From Streptococcus parasanguinis (GTDB taxonomy: Bacteria; Bacillota; Bacilli; Lactobacillales; Streptococcaceae): a stretch of DNA of 64,000 bases. The DNA lies in NCBI RefSeq assembly GCF_901875555.1, contig NZ_CABFMD010000011.1, forward strand, positions 287,390 through 351,389, written 5' to 3'. Made by a program: the position numbers and the translations under genes. Of the stretch, positions 9,722-17,875 are shown in pieces. The notes beneath the pieces are model-generated. The model did not search any database and had not been told where the DNA came from. It saw only the letters and a list, made by a program, of their open reading frames with translations. Numbering within the stretch: position 1 is the first letter of the stretch; every line of letters starts with the position of its first letter.

Positions 9722-9745
9722 AAAGCCCTCTTAATCTTTTAAGAG
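9716..9745 (-). terminator. Terminator of the ferredoxin gene (minus strand)
   Basis: CTCTTAA (9728-9734) pairs with TTAAGAG (9739-9745). Read on the minus strand, the stem is followed by GGGCTTTTTATTTG. The hairpin contains the last codons of the ferredoxin gene, so coding and termination signals overlap. Confidence 0.6.
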
Positions 9746-9931
9746 AGCATGAGTGGGGCATTCTTTAATAGCCTCGAGAACATCGTTTGTGACAGGGACT
9801 TCCTTTTCAAGGAGGTCGTCGTCTTCAGTAGCAAATTTAACGATGCCATTGTCATGGTAATCAAATAATTCAGAATAGGTCTGACAGAGACCACAAGCGA
9901 TGCAACGATCTGGTATTAACGTAACTTTCAT
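9731..9931 (-). CDS. Ferredoxin, 66 aa
   Basis: A small acidic iron-sulfur protein. The cysteine motif CIACGLC lies at residues 10-16 and a final Cys is in KECPTHAL near the C-terminus, giving the CxxCxxC...CP pattern of monocluster [4Fe-4S] ferredoxins. It likely acts as a soluble electron carrier; the partner is not evident locally. It is transcribed opposite to both neighbours, starting 46 nt from the divergent LysM-type gene, and converges with ebsA. Length and spacing are as expected. Confidence 0.9.
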   Translation of the reverse strand: MKVTLIPDRCIACGLCQTYSELFDYHDNGIVKFATEDDDLLEKEVPVTNDVLEAIKECPTHALLKD

Positions 9932-9976
9932 ACTTCTATTGTAATGATTTTTACGAGAAAAAACAAGGAGGAAGTC

Positions 9977-10432
9977 ATGGCAAAAGAACCATGGGAAGAA
10001 GATATTTACGATGATGGAGAAGAAACATTGAAAAGAACGAGTAAGTTAAACGGAATCAAGGCAGATCGTCTATTGACGATTTTAGCCATTATTTTCTTTG
10101 TAATAGTAGTGGCGATGGTTTGTTTGTTGATTTTCCTTTCAACAGGTGGCAGCAATAAATCCAAACAAATGTCTGGTTTCTACAATGGTGAGACCAAGGT
10201 TGAACAGAAATCATCGGCTCCTGCAGCACAAACTGACCAAGCAGCTACTGAAGATAGTTCAAAAGATGAGAAATCTGAAGAAGGTACGATCACTGTTCAA
10301 GCAGGTGAAGGGGAAGCAGCGATCGCTGCGCGTGCTGGTATTTCCATTGCCCAATTGGAACAGTTAAATCCTTCTCATATGTCTACAGGATCATGGTATG
10401 CGAATCCTGGAGATGTCGTTAAGATTCAGTAG
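9977..10432 (+). CDS. Membrane-anchored LysM-like surface protein (SAG1386/EF1546 type)
   Basis: A 151-aa protein: an acidic cytoplasmic N-terminus ([16 protein letters not shown]), one transmembrane helix at about residues 37-60, a Ser/Ala/Glu-rich linker, and a C-terminal LysM-like module ([19 protein letters not shown] to PGDVVKIQ). It probably displays a peptidoglycan-binding module outside the membrane. I chose the ATG at 9977, which has AAGGAGGA 5-6 nt upstream, over an in-frame ATG 33 nt earlier without an RBS. It is followed after 14 nt by cmk and is probably co-transcribed. Confidence 0.8.
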   Translation: MAKEPWEEDIYDDGEETLKRTSKLNGIKADRLLTILAIIFFVIVVAMVCLLIFLSTGGSNKSKQMSGFYNGETKVEQKSSAPAAQTDQAATEDSSKDEKSEEGTITVQAGEGEAAIAARAGISIAQLEQLNPSHMSTGSWYANPGDVVKIQ

Positions 10433-10446
10433 GAGTTGAGGTTAGC

Positions 10447-11127
10447 ATGAAACAAATTCAAATTGCCATTGATGGACCGGCTTCTAGTGGAAAGTCCACG
10501 GTTGCAAAGATCATTGCCAAGGATCTAGGCTATACGTATCTAGATACGGGGGCTATGTATCGAGCAGCGACCTATTTAGCGTTGCAAAACAACTTTTCTG
10601 CGGAGCAAGTGGAGGACTTGTTGGCTCTGTTGGATCAGTATCCGATCAGCTTTGGTCGTTCGGAAGAAGGAGAGCAGCTTGTTTTTGTAGCAGACGTGGA
10701 TATTACCCATCCAATTCGTGATAACCAAGTGACCAACAATGTTTCATGGGTTGCGGCGCTTGCGCCTGTCCGTGAAAAGTTAGTGGCTCTTCAGCAAGTG
10801 ATTGCAGAGAAGGGTGGAATCGTCATGGACGGTCGCGATATTGGGACAGTTGTCTTGCCAAATGCAGAGTTGAAGATCTTCTTAGTGGCATCCGTGGAAG
10901 AACGTGCAGAACGTCGCTACAAGGAAAATGTTGAAAAGGGCATCACAGCGGATCTTGAATTGTTAAAAAAAGAAATCGCTGAACGTGACTATAAGGACAG
11001 CCACCGTGCTGTGTCTCCTTTGAAACCTGCAGCAGATGCCATTCATTTTGACACAACGGGTGTTGGAATTGCAGACGTTGTGGCCTTTATTGAAGAAAAA
11101 GCGAAAAAACTTCTTGACAAAGAATAA
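10447..11127 (+). CDS. cmk: Cytidylate kinase
   Basis: A 226-aa (d)CMP kinase that phosphorylates CMP and dCMP with ATP in pyrimidine nucleotide metabolism. The P-loop is GPASSGKST (residues 10-18), followed by [10 protein letters not shown] for CMP binding, [14 protein letters not shown], and the lid segment with the family arginines ([23 protein letters not shown]). The length is standard. Its 3' end contains the promoter of the infC operon (11114-11142 overlaps the last codons), an arrangement conserved in streptococci. Confidence 0.96.
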   Translation: MKQIQIAIDGPASSGKSTVAKIIAKDLGYTYLDTGAMYRAATYLALQNNFSAEQVEDLLALLDQYPISFGRSEEGEQLVFVADVDITHPIRDNQVTNNVSWVAALAPVREKLVALQQVIAEKGGIVMDGRDIGTVVLPNAELKIFLVASVEERAERRYKENVEKGITADLELLKKEIAERDYKDSHRAVSPLKPAADAIHFDTTGVGIADVVAFIEEKAKKLLDKE

Positions 11128-11142
11128 AAAACTTGATATCAT
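11114..11142 (+). promoter_or_regulatory. Promoter of infC-rpmI-rplT
   Basis: TTGACA (11114-11119), a 17-nt spacer and TATCAT (11137-11142): a near-consensus sigma-A promoter whose -35 box lies inside the end of cmk. Transcription would begin at about 11149, leaving a leader of roughly 150 nt before infC. Confidence 0.85.
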
Positions 11143-11148
11143 ATAAAA

Positions 11149-11300
11149 GTTGAGAAAAGCAGAAGTGAGAACTTCTCGCCTTGTGACGCAAGTTGCCTGG
11201 CCCCTACGGATCAAGTTTCAGTAATGAAATACATCATGTAGTTCGGGCCTGTATTGCAGGTCCGTTCTTTGTTTTTCTCGAATAATAAAAAAGAGGTGAA
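11149..11300 (+). ncRNA. L20-type autoregulatory leader of the infC operon
   Basis: The leader contains an AGAAGT/ACTTCT hairpin (11161-11176), a CTTG/CAAG hairpin, conserved single-stranded stretches and, at its end, an intrinsic terminator (CGGGCCTG 11244-11251 with CAGGTCCG 11257-11264, then TTCTTTGTTTTT). This is the layout of the L20 leaders of Lactobacillales/Bacillales infC-rpmI-rplT operons, where L20 binds the mRNA and lowers expression by premature termination. Assignment is from position and architecture; I could not run a covariance model. Confidence 0.8.
11244..11276 (+). terminator. Attenuator terminator in the infC leader
   Basis: An 8-bp G/C-rich stem with loop TATTG followed by a T-rich tail, located before infC rather than after cmk. 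It would stop transcription unless an alternative leader fold forms. The longest in-frame infC ORF begins inside this loop, which rules that start out. Confidence 0.85.
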
Positions 11301-11304
11301 AACC

Positions 11305-11826
11305 ATAGCAAAGCAAGACTTATTCATCAATGATGAAATTCGTGTACGTGAAGTTCGCTTAATCGGTCTTGAAGGTGAGCAATTGGGTATCAAACCACTT
11401 AGCGAAGCGCAAGCACTTGCGGACGACGCTAATGTTGACTTGGTTCTCATTCAACCTCAAGCTAAACCTCCTGTTGCGAAAATTATGGACTACGGTAAGT
11501 TCAAATTTGAGTACCAGAAGAAGCAAAAAGAACAACGCAAAAAACAAAGCGTTGTGACCGTGAAAGAAGTTCGTTTGAGCCCAGTGATTGACAAGGGTGA
11601 TTTCGATACAAAACTTCGCAATGCTCGCAAATTCCTTGAAAAAGGAAATAAAGTGAAGGTATCCATTCGCTTTAAGGGTCGTATGATTACCCACAAAGAG
11701 ATTGGTGCTAAAGTTTTAGCCGACTTCGCTGAAGCGACACAAGATGTGGCGATCATCGAACAACGTGCTAAGATGGATGGACGTCAAATGTTCATGCAAT
11801 TGGCGCCAGCAACTGACAAGAAATAA
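11305..11826 (+). CDS. infC: Translation initiation factor IF-3, probable AUA start
   Basis: From codon 11305 the product is 173 aa and has the full IF-3 architecture: N-domain ([21 protein letters not shown]), lysine-rich linker helix, and C-domain with [11 protein letters not shown] and the final [11 protein letters not shown]. It binds the 30S subunit and proofreads initiator tRNA and start codons. No ATG, GTG or TTG fits the family N-terminus with a good RBS. AAGAGGTG (11291-11298) is placed ideally for the ATA codon at 11305. Non-canonical start codons in infC permit autoregulation by IF-3 itself and are known in E. coli (AUU). Alternative: GTG at 11296, which lies inside the RBS. Confidence 0.93.
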   Translation: MAKQDLFINDEIRVREVRLIGLEGEQLGIKPLSEAQALADDANVDLVLIQPQAKPPVAKIMDYGKFKFEYQKKQKEQRKKQSVVTVKEVRLSPVIDKGDFDTKLRNARKFLEKGNKVKVSIRFKGRMITHKEIGAKVLADFAEATQDVAIIEQRAKMDGRQMFMQLAPATDKK

Positions 11827-11859
11827 TCTGTCAGAAAGTTAAAAAAAGGAGAAAATATC

Positions 11860-12060
11860 ATGCCAAAACAAAAAACACACCGCGCATCAGCTAAACGTTT
11901 CAAACGTACAGGTTCTGGTGGACTTAAACGTTTCCGTGCTTACACTTCTCACCGTTTCCACGGAAAAACTAAGAAACAACGTCGTCATCTTCGTAAAGCA
12001 TCTATGGTGCATGCAGGAGATTTCAAACGTATCAAAGCAATGCTTACTCGCTTGAAATAA
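11860..12060 (+). CDS. rpmI: 50S ribosomal protein L35
   Basis: A 66-aa, highly basic protein beginning [20 protein letters not shown], the conserved L35 N-terminus, and ending with the [12 protein letters not shown] region. It is a structural component of the large ribosomal subunit. A clear AAAAGGAG RBS precedes the ATG, and it sits between infC and rplT as in nearly all Firmicutes. Expression should follow the L20-controlled leader. Confidence 0.97.
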   Translation: MPKQKTHRASAKRFKRTGSGGLKRFRAYTSHRFHGKTKKQRRHLRKASMVHAGDFKRIKAMLTRLK

Positions 12061-12109
12061 TCGCGTATTTGTAAGTAAAGAATTCTAGGAAATATTGGAG
12101 GAAATATAA

Positions 12110-12469
12110 ATGGCACGTGTTAAAGGTGGCGTTGTATCACGCAAACGTCGTAAACGTATTCTTAAATTAGCTAAAGGTTACTATGGAGCTAAACATATCT
12201 TGTTCCGTACTGCAAAAGAACAAGTAATGAACTCTTACTACTATGCATACCGTGACCGTCGTCAAAAGAAACGTGACTTCCGTAAATTGTGGATCACACG
12301 TATCAATGCGGCAGCTCGTTTGAACGGACTTTCATACTCACAATTGATGCATGGTTTGAAATTGGCTGAAATCGAAGTGAACCGTAAAATGCTTGCTGAC
12401 TTGGCTGTTAACGATGCAGCAGCTTTCACAGCTCTTGCAGATGCAGCGAAAGCAAAACTTGGTAAATAA
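12110..12469 (+). CDS. rplT: 50S ribosomal protein L20
   Basis: A 119-aa protein with the L20 hallmarks: [19 protein letters not shown], then [19 protein letters not shown] and the globular RNA-binding C-domain ([19 protein letters not shown]). It nucleates early 50S assembly on 23S rRNA and is expected to bind the leader upstream of infC as repressor of its own operon. RBS GGAGG at 12097-12101. A terminator follows within 10 nt. Confidence 0.97.
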
Positions 12470-12477
12470 TGTTTATA

Positions 12478-12507
12478 AGACTGGGAAGATTTTCTCAGTC
12501 TTTTTTT
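12478..12507 (+). terminator. Terminator after rplT
   Basis: AGACTGgGAA pairs with TTCtCAGTCT across a short loop, followed by an uninterrupted run of T residues. It closes the infC-rpmI-rplT operon. Confidence 0.85.
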
Positions 12508-12573
12508 CTTGCTGATTTCATGCTATAATGAAATCAATTATAGGAGTAATTATATTAGATGGAGGACCGAAAG

Positions 12574-13041
12574 GTGACACACAATCGACTAGCATGGGAT
12601 GAGTATTTTGCAGCTCAGGCCTTACTGATTTCGAATCGGGCGACCTGTAATCGGGCGAAAGTAGGGGCTGTTCTGGTTAAGGATAATAAGGTCATTGCAA
12701 CCGGCTATAATGGATCTGTTTCTGGAACAGATCATTGTTTAGAGGATGGTTGTTTGATGGTCGAGGGACACTGTGTCCGGACCATTCATGCAGAAGTTAA
12801 TGCGATCTTGCAGGGAGCTGAAAGAGGAATTCCCAAAGGTTTCACAGCTTATGTCACGCATTTTCCTTGTCTCAATTGCACCAAGCAATTGCTTCAAGTC
12901 GGCTGTAAGCGGGTGGTATACATCCATCAATACCGCATCGATGAATATGCAGAATACCTCTACCGTGAAAAAGAGGTAGAACTGGTTCATCTGCCGATTG
13001 AAGAAGTCAAAAAGGCTATTGCAGAGGCAGACTTCATTTAA
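12574..13041 (+). CDS. dCMP deaminase (ComE operon protein 2 family)
   Basis: A 155-aa zinc deaminase converting dCMP to dUMP for thymidylate synthesis. Zinc and catalytic motifs are present: HAEVNA (His ligand and catalytic Glu) and PCLNC (two Cys ligands), plus a GYNGSVSG substrate loop. The GTG at 12574 is preferred: GGAGG at 12562-12566 lies 7 nt upstream and the product then begins MTHNRLAWDEYF as in relatives. The ATG at 12559 lies upstream of that RBS. A TATAAT box at 12522-12527 lies upstream. It is named ComEB by family, but no comEA/comEC neighbours are present here. Confidence 0.9.
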   Translation: MTHNRLAWDEYFAAQALLISNRATCNRAKVGAVLVKDNKVIATGYNGSVSGTDHCLEDGCLMVEGHCVRTIHAEVNAILQGAERGIPKGFTAYVTHFPCLNCTKQLLQVGCKRVVYIHQYRIDEYAEYLYREKEVELVHLPIEEVKKAIAEADFI

Positions 13042-13136
13042 AAAAGAAATCCTGACCAACAACTTGATATAGAACTAATAGCAAGCTTGTTTTTGAAATC
13101 ACGCTTGGCTGATTCGTGTAGAGGAAGGAGAGTGTG

Positions 13137-13202
13137 ATGATACGTAAAATTTGTTATCTAATTTTCTTATTCGCTCAGAGACCTGGGCTTGTTGTTATAT
13201 GA
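13137..13202 (+). CDS. Possible 21-aa hydrophobic small ORF
   Basis: Between the deaminase gene and the next membrane-protein gene there is an ATG preceded by GAGGAAGGAG, opening a 21-codon ORF (MIRKICYLIFLFAQRPGLVV then I). It is short, with a positively charged start and a hydrophobic core. It could be a membrane microprotein, a leader peptide for the gene that starts 14 nt later, or chance. The strong RBS is the only real support. Confidence 0.3.
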   Translation: MIRKICYLIFLFAQRPGLVVI

Positions 13203-13215
13203 AAGGTAGGAAACC

Positions 13216-13659
13216 GTGATGACAGACCAAGAGAAACATTTTGAAGAAAATAAGGAACCTAGTAAGATCAGTGAAGATCATCCCAATTCTGTATTTGTTC
13301 AGAATCCTCCAAAAGAAAATAGCTTACATTCTATTCTTCTTTCAGTGACCTTTTACTTATCCATTATCTATCTTGTATTGTTTGTCTCTCTCTTTGCACT
13401 TTCGGGTTATGGATGGGGATTTGTCGTTTTGATTTTCCTTGGTCCAAACTTATTAAGTCTTGCGATTGGGGCCTTTCTAATTCGACTAGGGATGAAGAAG
13501 GGGAATAAAAGCCTTCTTTATGCGAGTATTGGACTCTATCTGCTGTCTATCATCTTGGCTTTTGATCCAGACTGGGAAATATTTCGAATTGCTCCCTTAT
13601 GTTTAGGTGTTTTGGATTTAATTGGAACACTCCTTGTTAAAGAAGAGAAAAGCTTTTAA
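13216..13659 (+). CDS. Small membrane protein, paralogue 1
   Basis: A 147-aa protein with a charged N-terminal segment of about 40 residues (MTDQEKHFEENKEPS...) followed by three to four hydrophobic helices (YLSIIYLVLFVSLFALSG; GFVVLIFLGPNLLSLAIGAF; LLYASIGLYLLSIILAF). I do not recognise a named family. The next gene encodes a similar protein with the same organisation, so this is a tandem duplication. Tandem GTG-ATG codons at 13216 and 13219 follow a weak GGTAGG RBS. No function can be given. Confidence 0.7.
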   Translation: MMTDQEKHFEENKEPSKISEDHPNSVFVQNPPKENSLHSILLSVTFYLSIIYLVLFVSLFALSGYGWGFVVLIFLGPNLLSLAIGAFLIRLGMKKGNKSLLYASIGLYLLSIILAFDPDWEIFRIAPLCLGVLDLIGTLLVKEEKSF

Positions 13660-13796
13660 TTAAAAGATAGGTATGGGCCACTTTACTTAATAAAAAGTAT
13701 TCGCGTCGATCAAAGCGATAGTTAAATCAATTCTTTTTGTCGATTTTTGAGTACTATTATTTTAAAGGATAACTAAGAACTTTAGGAGGAAATGAA

Positions 13797-14228
13797 ATAT
13801 TAGATCAACCAAAACATTCTGAAGTAAAAAAAGAAAAAGAGGAAAGGATTACAGATGAAGTTCGTTCACCTGTTGGTGAATTTGATTCAGAAAAGAGAAT
13901 TTGGAAATCTGGAATCCTTGCTTTTGCCTCGGTCCTAGCCATTGCTTATATCGTTTTGCTTTTATTAGGTCTCTTTTCACTAGGATCATGGGTTGGTGGT
14001 TTTTTGTACCTTTTGGGAATCCATATGATTAGCTTTATGATTGCAACTATATTACTCTTCATAGGTATGAGAAAAGGAAGTAAAGGACTCCTAAATGCGG
14101 CAGCTATCTTATTTATTATTTCCATTATAGGTACGCCAGATACTTATTGGATAGGTCCAAATAGTTTATCCTTTATTCTGGGAGTTTTAGTATTTATTGG
14201 AACTATATTATTTAAAAATGGAGACTGA
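13797..14228 (+). CDS. Small membrane protein, paralogue 2, ATA start or lost start codon
   Basis: The open frame extends upstream of the first in-frame ordinary start (TTG at 13956) back to an ATA codon at 13797, giving 143 aa. AGGAGG (13784-13789) is spaced 7 nt from that ATA. The deduced start, (ATA)LDQPKHSEVKKEKEE, aligns with MTDQEKHFEENKEPS of the upstream paralogue, so ATA occupies the ATG position. The nearby ATG at 13792 is out of frame and stops after three codons. Either an AUA start is used weakly or the gene was silenced by an ATG-to-ATA mutation. Three hydrophobic helices follow, as in the paralogue. Function unknown. Confidence 0.65.
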   Translation: MLDQPKHSEVKKEKEERITDEVRSPVGEFDSEKRIWKSGILAFASVLAIAYIVLLLLGLFSLGSWVGGFLYLLGIHMISFMIATILLFIGMRKGSKGLLNAAAILFIISIIGTPDTYWIGPNSLSFILGVLVFIGTILFKNGD

Positions 14229-14279
14229 TCAAAGTAGATAGGGTTGAAAATTTTTAAAGATATATTATCATTTAAGTAG

Positions 14280-14411
14280 ATGGTAGGTCATCGTGCACCC
14301 ATAGGTGCGCGGTTACCTACCATTTGTGAAGATAAAAAAGCATCGTGTGAGGGTGCTAGATCTTACCTGCTGAACTCGTAAATTGATAGATACCCCACGG
14401 GGTATTTTTTT
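14280..14411 (+). ncRNA. Candidate structured RNA ending in a terminator
   Basis: A 44-nt near-perfect hairpin (ATGGTAGGT 14280-14288 with ACCTACCAT; inner CGTGCACC/GGTGCGCG) is followed by a GAGGGTGC segment near 14350 that could alternatively pair with GTGCACCC of the hairpin. An intrinsic terminator ends it (ATACCC 14390-14395, loop CACG, GGGTAT 14400-14405, then T residues). I do not recognise a known family. No clear promoter is visible, so it may also be the 3' UTR of the preceding membrane-protein gene. Confidence 0.45.
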
Positions 14412-14527
14412 GTGAACTTTTTAGGAACTTTGAGGACTGTTTAAGTTTGTTTAATTGGGTAGTGCATAGCCCAAAAAACTGATCTAATGGGTTACTTGAA
14501 AAATAATTTTTCATATCATTGGTATTG

Positions 14528-14536
14528 TGTTATAAT
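14528..14536 (+). promoter_or_regulatory. Extended -10 promoter of metK
   Basis: TGT followed by TATAAT (14531-14536) forms an extended -10 element; no good -35 box is seen at the expected distance. Transcription would start just before the SMK box. Confidence 0.7.
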
Positions 14537-14540
14537 GAAG

Positions 14541-14620
14541 TGTTATATGGTCCCGATAAGATGATAGACTGTCTATCAGTACTTTGTAACTCTATAACAA
14601 TATTTTTTTAAGGGGGGACA
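14541..14620 (+). promoter_or_regulatory. SMK-box (SAM-III) riboswitch of metK
   Basis: The leader carries GTTATAT (14542-14548) able to pair with ATAAC near 14594-14598, GGTCCC (14549-14554) complementary to the Shine-Dalgarno GGGGGGAC (14612-14619), and a hairpin GATAGAC/GTCTATC (14563-14577). Sequestration of the SD by an upstream CCC segment when SAM is bound is the SMK-box mechanism of Lactobacillales metK genes. It is translational control: high SAM hides the metK ribosome binding site. Confidence 0.88.
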
Positions 14621-14625
14621 TTTTT

Positions 14626-15816
14626 ATGTCAGAACGTAAACTTTTCACGTCTGAATCAGTATCTGAGGGGCATCCAGATAAGATTGCAGACCAAATTTCA
14701 GATGCTATTTTAGATGCTATTTTAGAGCAAGATCCAGAAGCACACGTGGCTGCTGAAACAGCTGTTTATACAGGTTCAGTCCATGTTTTTGGTGAAATTT
14801 CAACAAATGCCTATGTCGATATTAACCGTGTTGTTCGCGATACCATTGCAGAAATTGGCTATACCAATACAGAATATGGTTTCTCTGCTGAAACTGTTGG
14901 AGTACACCCATCATTGGTGGAACAATCTCCTGATATCGCTCAAGGGGTAAACGAAGCCCTAGAAGTTCGTGGAAATGCGGATCAAGATCCACTCGATTTG
15001 ATCGGTGCAGGAGACCAAGGTCTCATGTTTGGTTTTGCGGTGGATGAAACAGAAGAACTCATGCCATTGCCAATTTCATTGAGCCACAAGTTGGTTCGTC
15101 GCTTGGCAGAATTGCGTAAGTCAGGTGAAATCAGCTACCTTCGTCCAGATGCGAAATCGCAGGTCACTGTTGAGTACGATGAAAACGACCGCCCAGTGCG
15201 CGTGGATACGGTTGTTATTTCAACCCAACACGATCCAGATGTCAGCAACGAACAAATCCACGAAGATGTGATTAACAAGGTCATCAAAGAAGTGATTCCA
15301 GCTTCTTACCTAGATGATGAGACTAAATTCTTCATCAACCCAACAGGACGCTTTGTTATCGGTGGACCTCAAGGGGACTCAGGTTTGACGGGTCGTAAGA
15401 TCATCGTGGATACCTATGGTGGTTACTCACGTCACGGTGGAGGCGCCTTCTCTGGTAAAGATGCGACTAAGGTTGACCGTTCAGCTTCTTATGCAGCTCG
15501 CTACATTGCCAAAAACATCGTTGCAGCTGGTCTTGCTAAGAAAGCAGAAGTGCAGCTTGCCTATGCCATCGGTGTTGCACAACCTGTATCTGTTCGTATT
15601 GATACCTTTGGTACTGGAACAGTCGCTGAGAGCAAATTAGAAGCAGCAACACGTCAAATTTTTGACCTTCGTCCTGCAGGAATCATCCAAATGTTGGACC
15701 TCAAACGTCCGATTTACCGTCAAACAGCAGCTTATGGCCATATGGGACGGACAGATATCGATCTTCCATGGGAACATTTGGACAAGGTAGAAGCCTTGAA
15801 AGAAGCTGTAAAATAG
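14626..15816 (+). CDS. metK: S-adenosylmethionine synthetase
   Basis: A 396-aa enzyme making SAM from methionine and ATP in the cytoplasm. Family motifs are complete: [20 protein letters not shown] at the N-terminus, the [10 protein letters not shown] signature and the second signature [16 protein letters not shown]. It is monocistronic, between an SMK-box leader and a strong terminator. The AAGGGGGG SD before the ATG is unusually G-rich because it also serves as a riboswitch pairing partner. Length and motifs are normal. Confidence 0.98.
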   Translation: MSERKLFTSESVSEGHPDKIADQISDAILDAILEQDPEAHVAAETAVYTGSVHVFGEISTNAYVDINRVVRDTIAEIGYTNTEYGFSAETVGVHPSLVEQSPDIAQGVNEALEVRGNADQDPLDLIGAGDQGLMFGFAVDETEELMPLPISLSHKLVRRLAELRKSGEISYLRPDAKSQVTVEYDENDRPVRVDTVVISTQHDPDVSNEQIHEDVINKVIKEVIPASYLDDETKFFINPTGRFVIGGPQGDSGLTGRKIIVDTYGGYSRHGGGAFSGKDATKVDRSASYAARYIAKNIVAAGLAKKAEVQLAYAIGVAQPVSVRIDTFGTGTVAESKLEAATRQIFDLRPAGIIQMLDLKRPIYRQTAAYGHMGRTDIDLPWEHLDKVEALKEAVK

Positions 15817-15833
15817 TTAGTTAAAATGGAAAA

Positions 15834-15863
15834 GTTAGGGTCAAGATGATCCTAGCTTTTTTT
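15834..15863 (+). terminator. Terminator after metK
   Basis: GTTAGGGTCA (15834-15843) pairs with TGATCCTAGC (15847-15856) around loop AGA, followed by seven T residues. Confidence 0.9.
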
Positions 15864-15904
15864 CGTATTGAAAATTCCTACAGATGGAAAAATAGGGCGA
15901 TCTG

Positions 15905-15913
15905 TGGTATAAT
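15905..15913 (+). promoter_or_regulatory. Promoter of murA2
   Basis: TGG-TATAAT (TATAAT at 15908-15913) is an extended -10 element about 95 nt before the murA2 start. No strong -35 box is visible. Confidence 0.65.
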
Positions 15914-16007
15914 AGATGCAGTATTTTGAATACATTGTCCCTTTTATTTCCGTTGAAAAAACGATAGTAAAAGGAAAAAGACTTGAAAGAGCTAATGAAT
16001 GATTGAG

Positions 16008-17267
16008 ATGAAAAAAATTGTAATAAATGGTGGTCGCCCTCTAAAAGGAGAGGTGACCATTAGTGGTGCAAAAAACAGCGTAGTAGCCCTGATTCCGGCG
16101 ACCATTCTGGCGGACGATATCGTGACCCTTGATGGGGTACCGGATATCTCAGATGTTGCAAGTTTGATTGACATCATGACCATCATGGGGGCCAAGATCG
16201 AGCGCAAAGAAGACAGTTTGATCATTGATCCACGTGGGGTGAAGAATATGCCCATGCCATTCGGAAAAATCAATAGTCTGCGGGCTTCCTATTATTTCTA
16301 TGGCAGTTTATTAGGGCGCTACGGTCAAGCAACGGTTGGGCTTCCTGGCGGGTGTGACCTTGGCCCACGTCCGATCGATTTGCATTTGAAAGCTTTTGAA
16401 GCCATGGGGGCTGCCATGACGCAGGATGGCTCCAGTATGAAACTTGCGACCGATGGTAAGCCACTAAAGGGTGCCAATATCTTTATGGATACCGTAAGCG
16501 TTGGTGCAACGATCAATACGATTTTGGCAGCTGTAAAGGCTGAAGGACGTACCGTCATTGAAAATGCGGCGCGAGAGCCTGAAATTATCGATGTGGTCAC
16601 CTTACTGAACAATATGGGAGCCCACATTCGTGGTGCAGGGACAGATATCATAACCATTGATGGCGTTGCTCATCTGCATGGGACGAGACACCAGGTGATT
16701 CCTGACCGCATTGAAGCAGGAACCTATATTGCTTTAGCTGCGGCTATCGGTGAAGGAATTCAGATTAACAATGTCTTGTATGAGCATTTGGAAAGTTACA
16801 TTGCCAAGTTAGAAGAAATGGGAGTGCGTATGACCATTTCTGAAGATAGCATCTTTGTAGAAAAGCAAACAGGCTTGAAGGCGATCCAGATCAAAACGTC
16901 CCCTTATCCTGGTTTTGCGACGGATTTGCAACAACCGATCACACCTTTGCTCTTAACGGCTGCAGGTCGTGGGCGAATTGTGGACACGATTTATGAAAAA
17001 CGGGTAAATCATGTTCCGGAATTAGCCAAGATGGGGGCTACAATTTCGACATTGAACAACCATATTATCTATGAGGGTCCGAATCAACTAACAGGATCAA
17101 GTGTAAAAGCAACAGATCTTCGTGCAGGGGCTGCCTTGGTGATTGCTGGGCTAATGGCCTCTGGAACAACAGAAATTACAAATGTGGAATACATCCTTCG
17201 CGGGTATTCAGATATTATTCAAAAATTGACCCAACTTGGAGCAGATATCCAGTTGGTAGAGGAATAG
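16008..17267 (+). CDS. murA2: UDP-N-acetylglucosamine 1-carboxyvinyltransferase (MurA2/MurZ type)
   Basis: A 419-aa enzyme of the EPSP-synthase fold that transfers enolpyruvate from PEP to UDP-GlcNAc, the first committed step of peptidoglycan synthesis and the fosfomycin target. The catalytic cysteine is C116 in [16 protein letters not shown]; the KN pair (SGAKNS) is at residues 21-22. I start at 16008 (MKKIVINGG), the family start, rather than an ATG three codons earlier; neither has a strong RBS. Streptococci carry two MurA paralogues; position after metK fits the one called MurA2/MurZ in pneumococcus. Confidence 0.93.
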   Translation: MKKIVINGGRPLKGEVTISGAKNSVVALIPATILADDIVTLDGVPDISDVASLIDIMTIMGAKIERKEDSLIIDPRGVKNMPMPFGKINSLRASYYFYGSLLGRYGQATVGLPGGCDLGPRPIDLHLKAFEAMGAAMTQDGSSMKLATDGKPLKGANIFMDTVSVGATINTILAAVKAEGRTVIENAAREPEIIDVVTLLNNMGAHIRGAGTDIITIDGVAHLHGTRHQVIPDRIEAGTYIALAAAIGEGIQINNVLYEHLESYIAKLEEMGVRMTISEDSIFVEKQTGLKAIQIKTSPYPGFATDLQQPITPLLLTAAGRGRIVDTIYEKRVNHVPELAKMGATISTLNNHIIYEGPNQLTGSSVKATDLRAGAALVIAGLMASGTTEITNVEYILRGYSDIIQKLTQLGADIQLVEE

Positions 17268-17323
17268 TGACAGAACTAGGGATCTGATAGTGGTGGCTAG
17301 TTACACGAACAATGGAGTTTGAG

Positions 17324-17875
17324 ATGAATATTTGGACGCACTTAGCTGCCTATTCACTAATTGAAACACAAAGGTTGTATTTACGACCTTTTCTCTTTGA
17401 GGATGCGGAAGATTTTTATAAGATTGCTTCGAATCCTGATAATCTACAATTTATCTTTCCTGCACAAGCTGATCTTGCTGAAACTCAATATGTACTAGCC
17501 AACTATTTCATGAAAAATCCTTTGGGGGTTTGGGCCATCTGTGATAAGGAAACCAAGCAGATGATCGGCTCCATCAAGTTTGAAAAGTTGGATGAAATCA
17601 AAGGTGAGGCTGAGTTAGGATACTTTTTGCGCAAAGATTTTTGGGGAAAGGGCCTGATGACTGAAGCGGTCAAAGAGTTGGTTTATCTCTCATTTGAGAA
17701 ATTTCAACTGAAGGAGCTTAAGATTGTCACCCATGTTGAAAATGCAGGGAGTCAAAAGGTCGCTTTAAAGGCTGGCTTTCGTCTCTTTCGTCAATTTAAA
17801 GGGAGTGACCGTTATACGCGTAAAATGCGCGATTATTATGATTTCCGCCTAGGTAGAGGGGACTTCTATGAGTAA
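17324..17875 (+). CDS. GNAT family N-acetyltransferase (RimJ/RimL-like)
   Basis: A 183-aa acetyltransferase of the RimJ/RimL branch. It shows ETQRLYLRPFLFEDAEDFY at the start of the fold, the AELGYFLRKDFWGKGLMTEA acetyl-CoA loop and ENAGSQKVALKAGF. Substrate unknown; the branch acetylates ribosomal protein N-termini or small molecules. The ATG at 17324 is preferred because TGGAG lies about 7 nt upstream; an ATG 12 nt earlier is possible. It overlaps spxR by 8 nt and is probably co-transcribed with it. Confidence 0.85.
   Translation: MNIWTHLAAYSLIETQRLYLRPFLFEDAEDFYKIASNPDNLQFIFPAQADLAETQYVLANYFMKNPLGVWAICDKETKQMIGSIKFEKLDEIKGEAELGYFLRKDFWGKGLMTEAVKELVYLSFEKFQLKELKIVTHVENAGSQKVALKAGFRLFRQFKGSDRYTRKMRDYYDFRLGRGDFYE

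Noticed and set aside
11254-11304. Upstream extension of infC from TTG at 11254
   Set aside because: This codon lies in the loop of the leader terminator and has no SD; the extra residues are not conserved in IF-3.
13792-13803. ATG at 13792 as start of membrane paralogue 2
   Set aside because: It is out of frame and stops after three codons; the in-frame ATA at 13797 matches the paralogue alignment instead.
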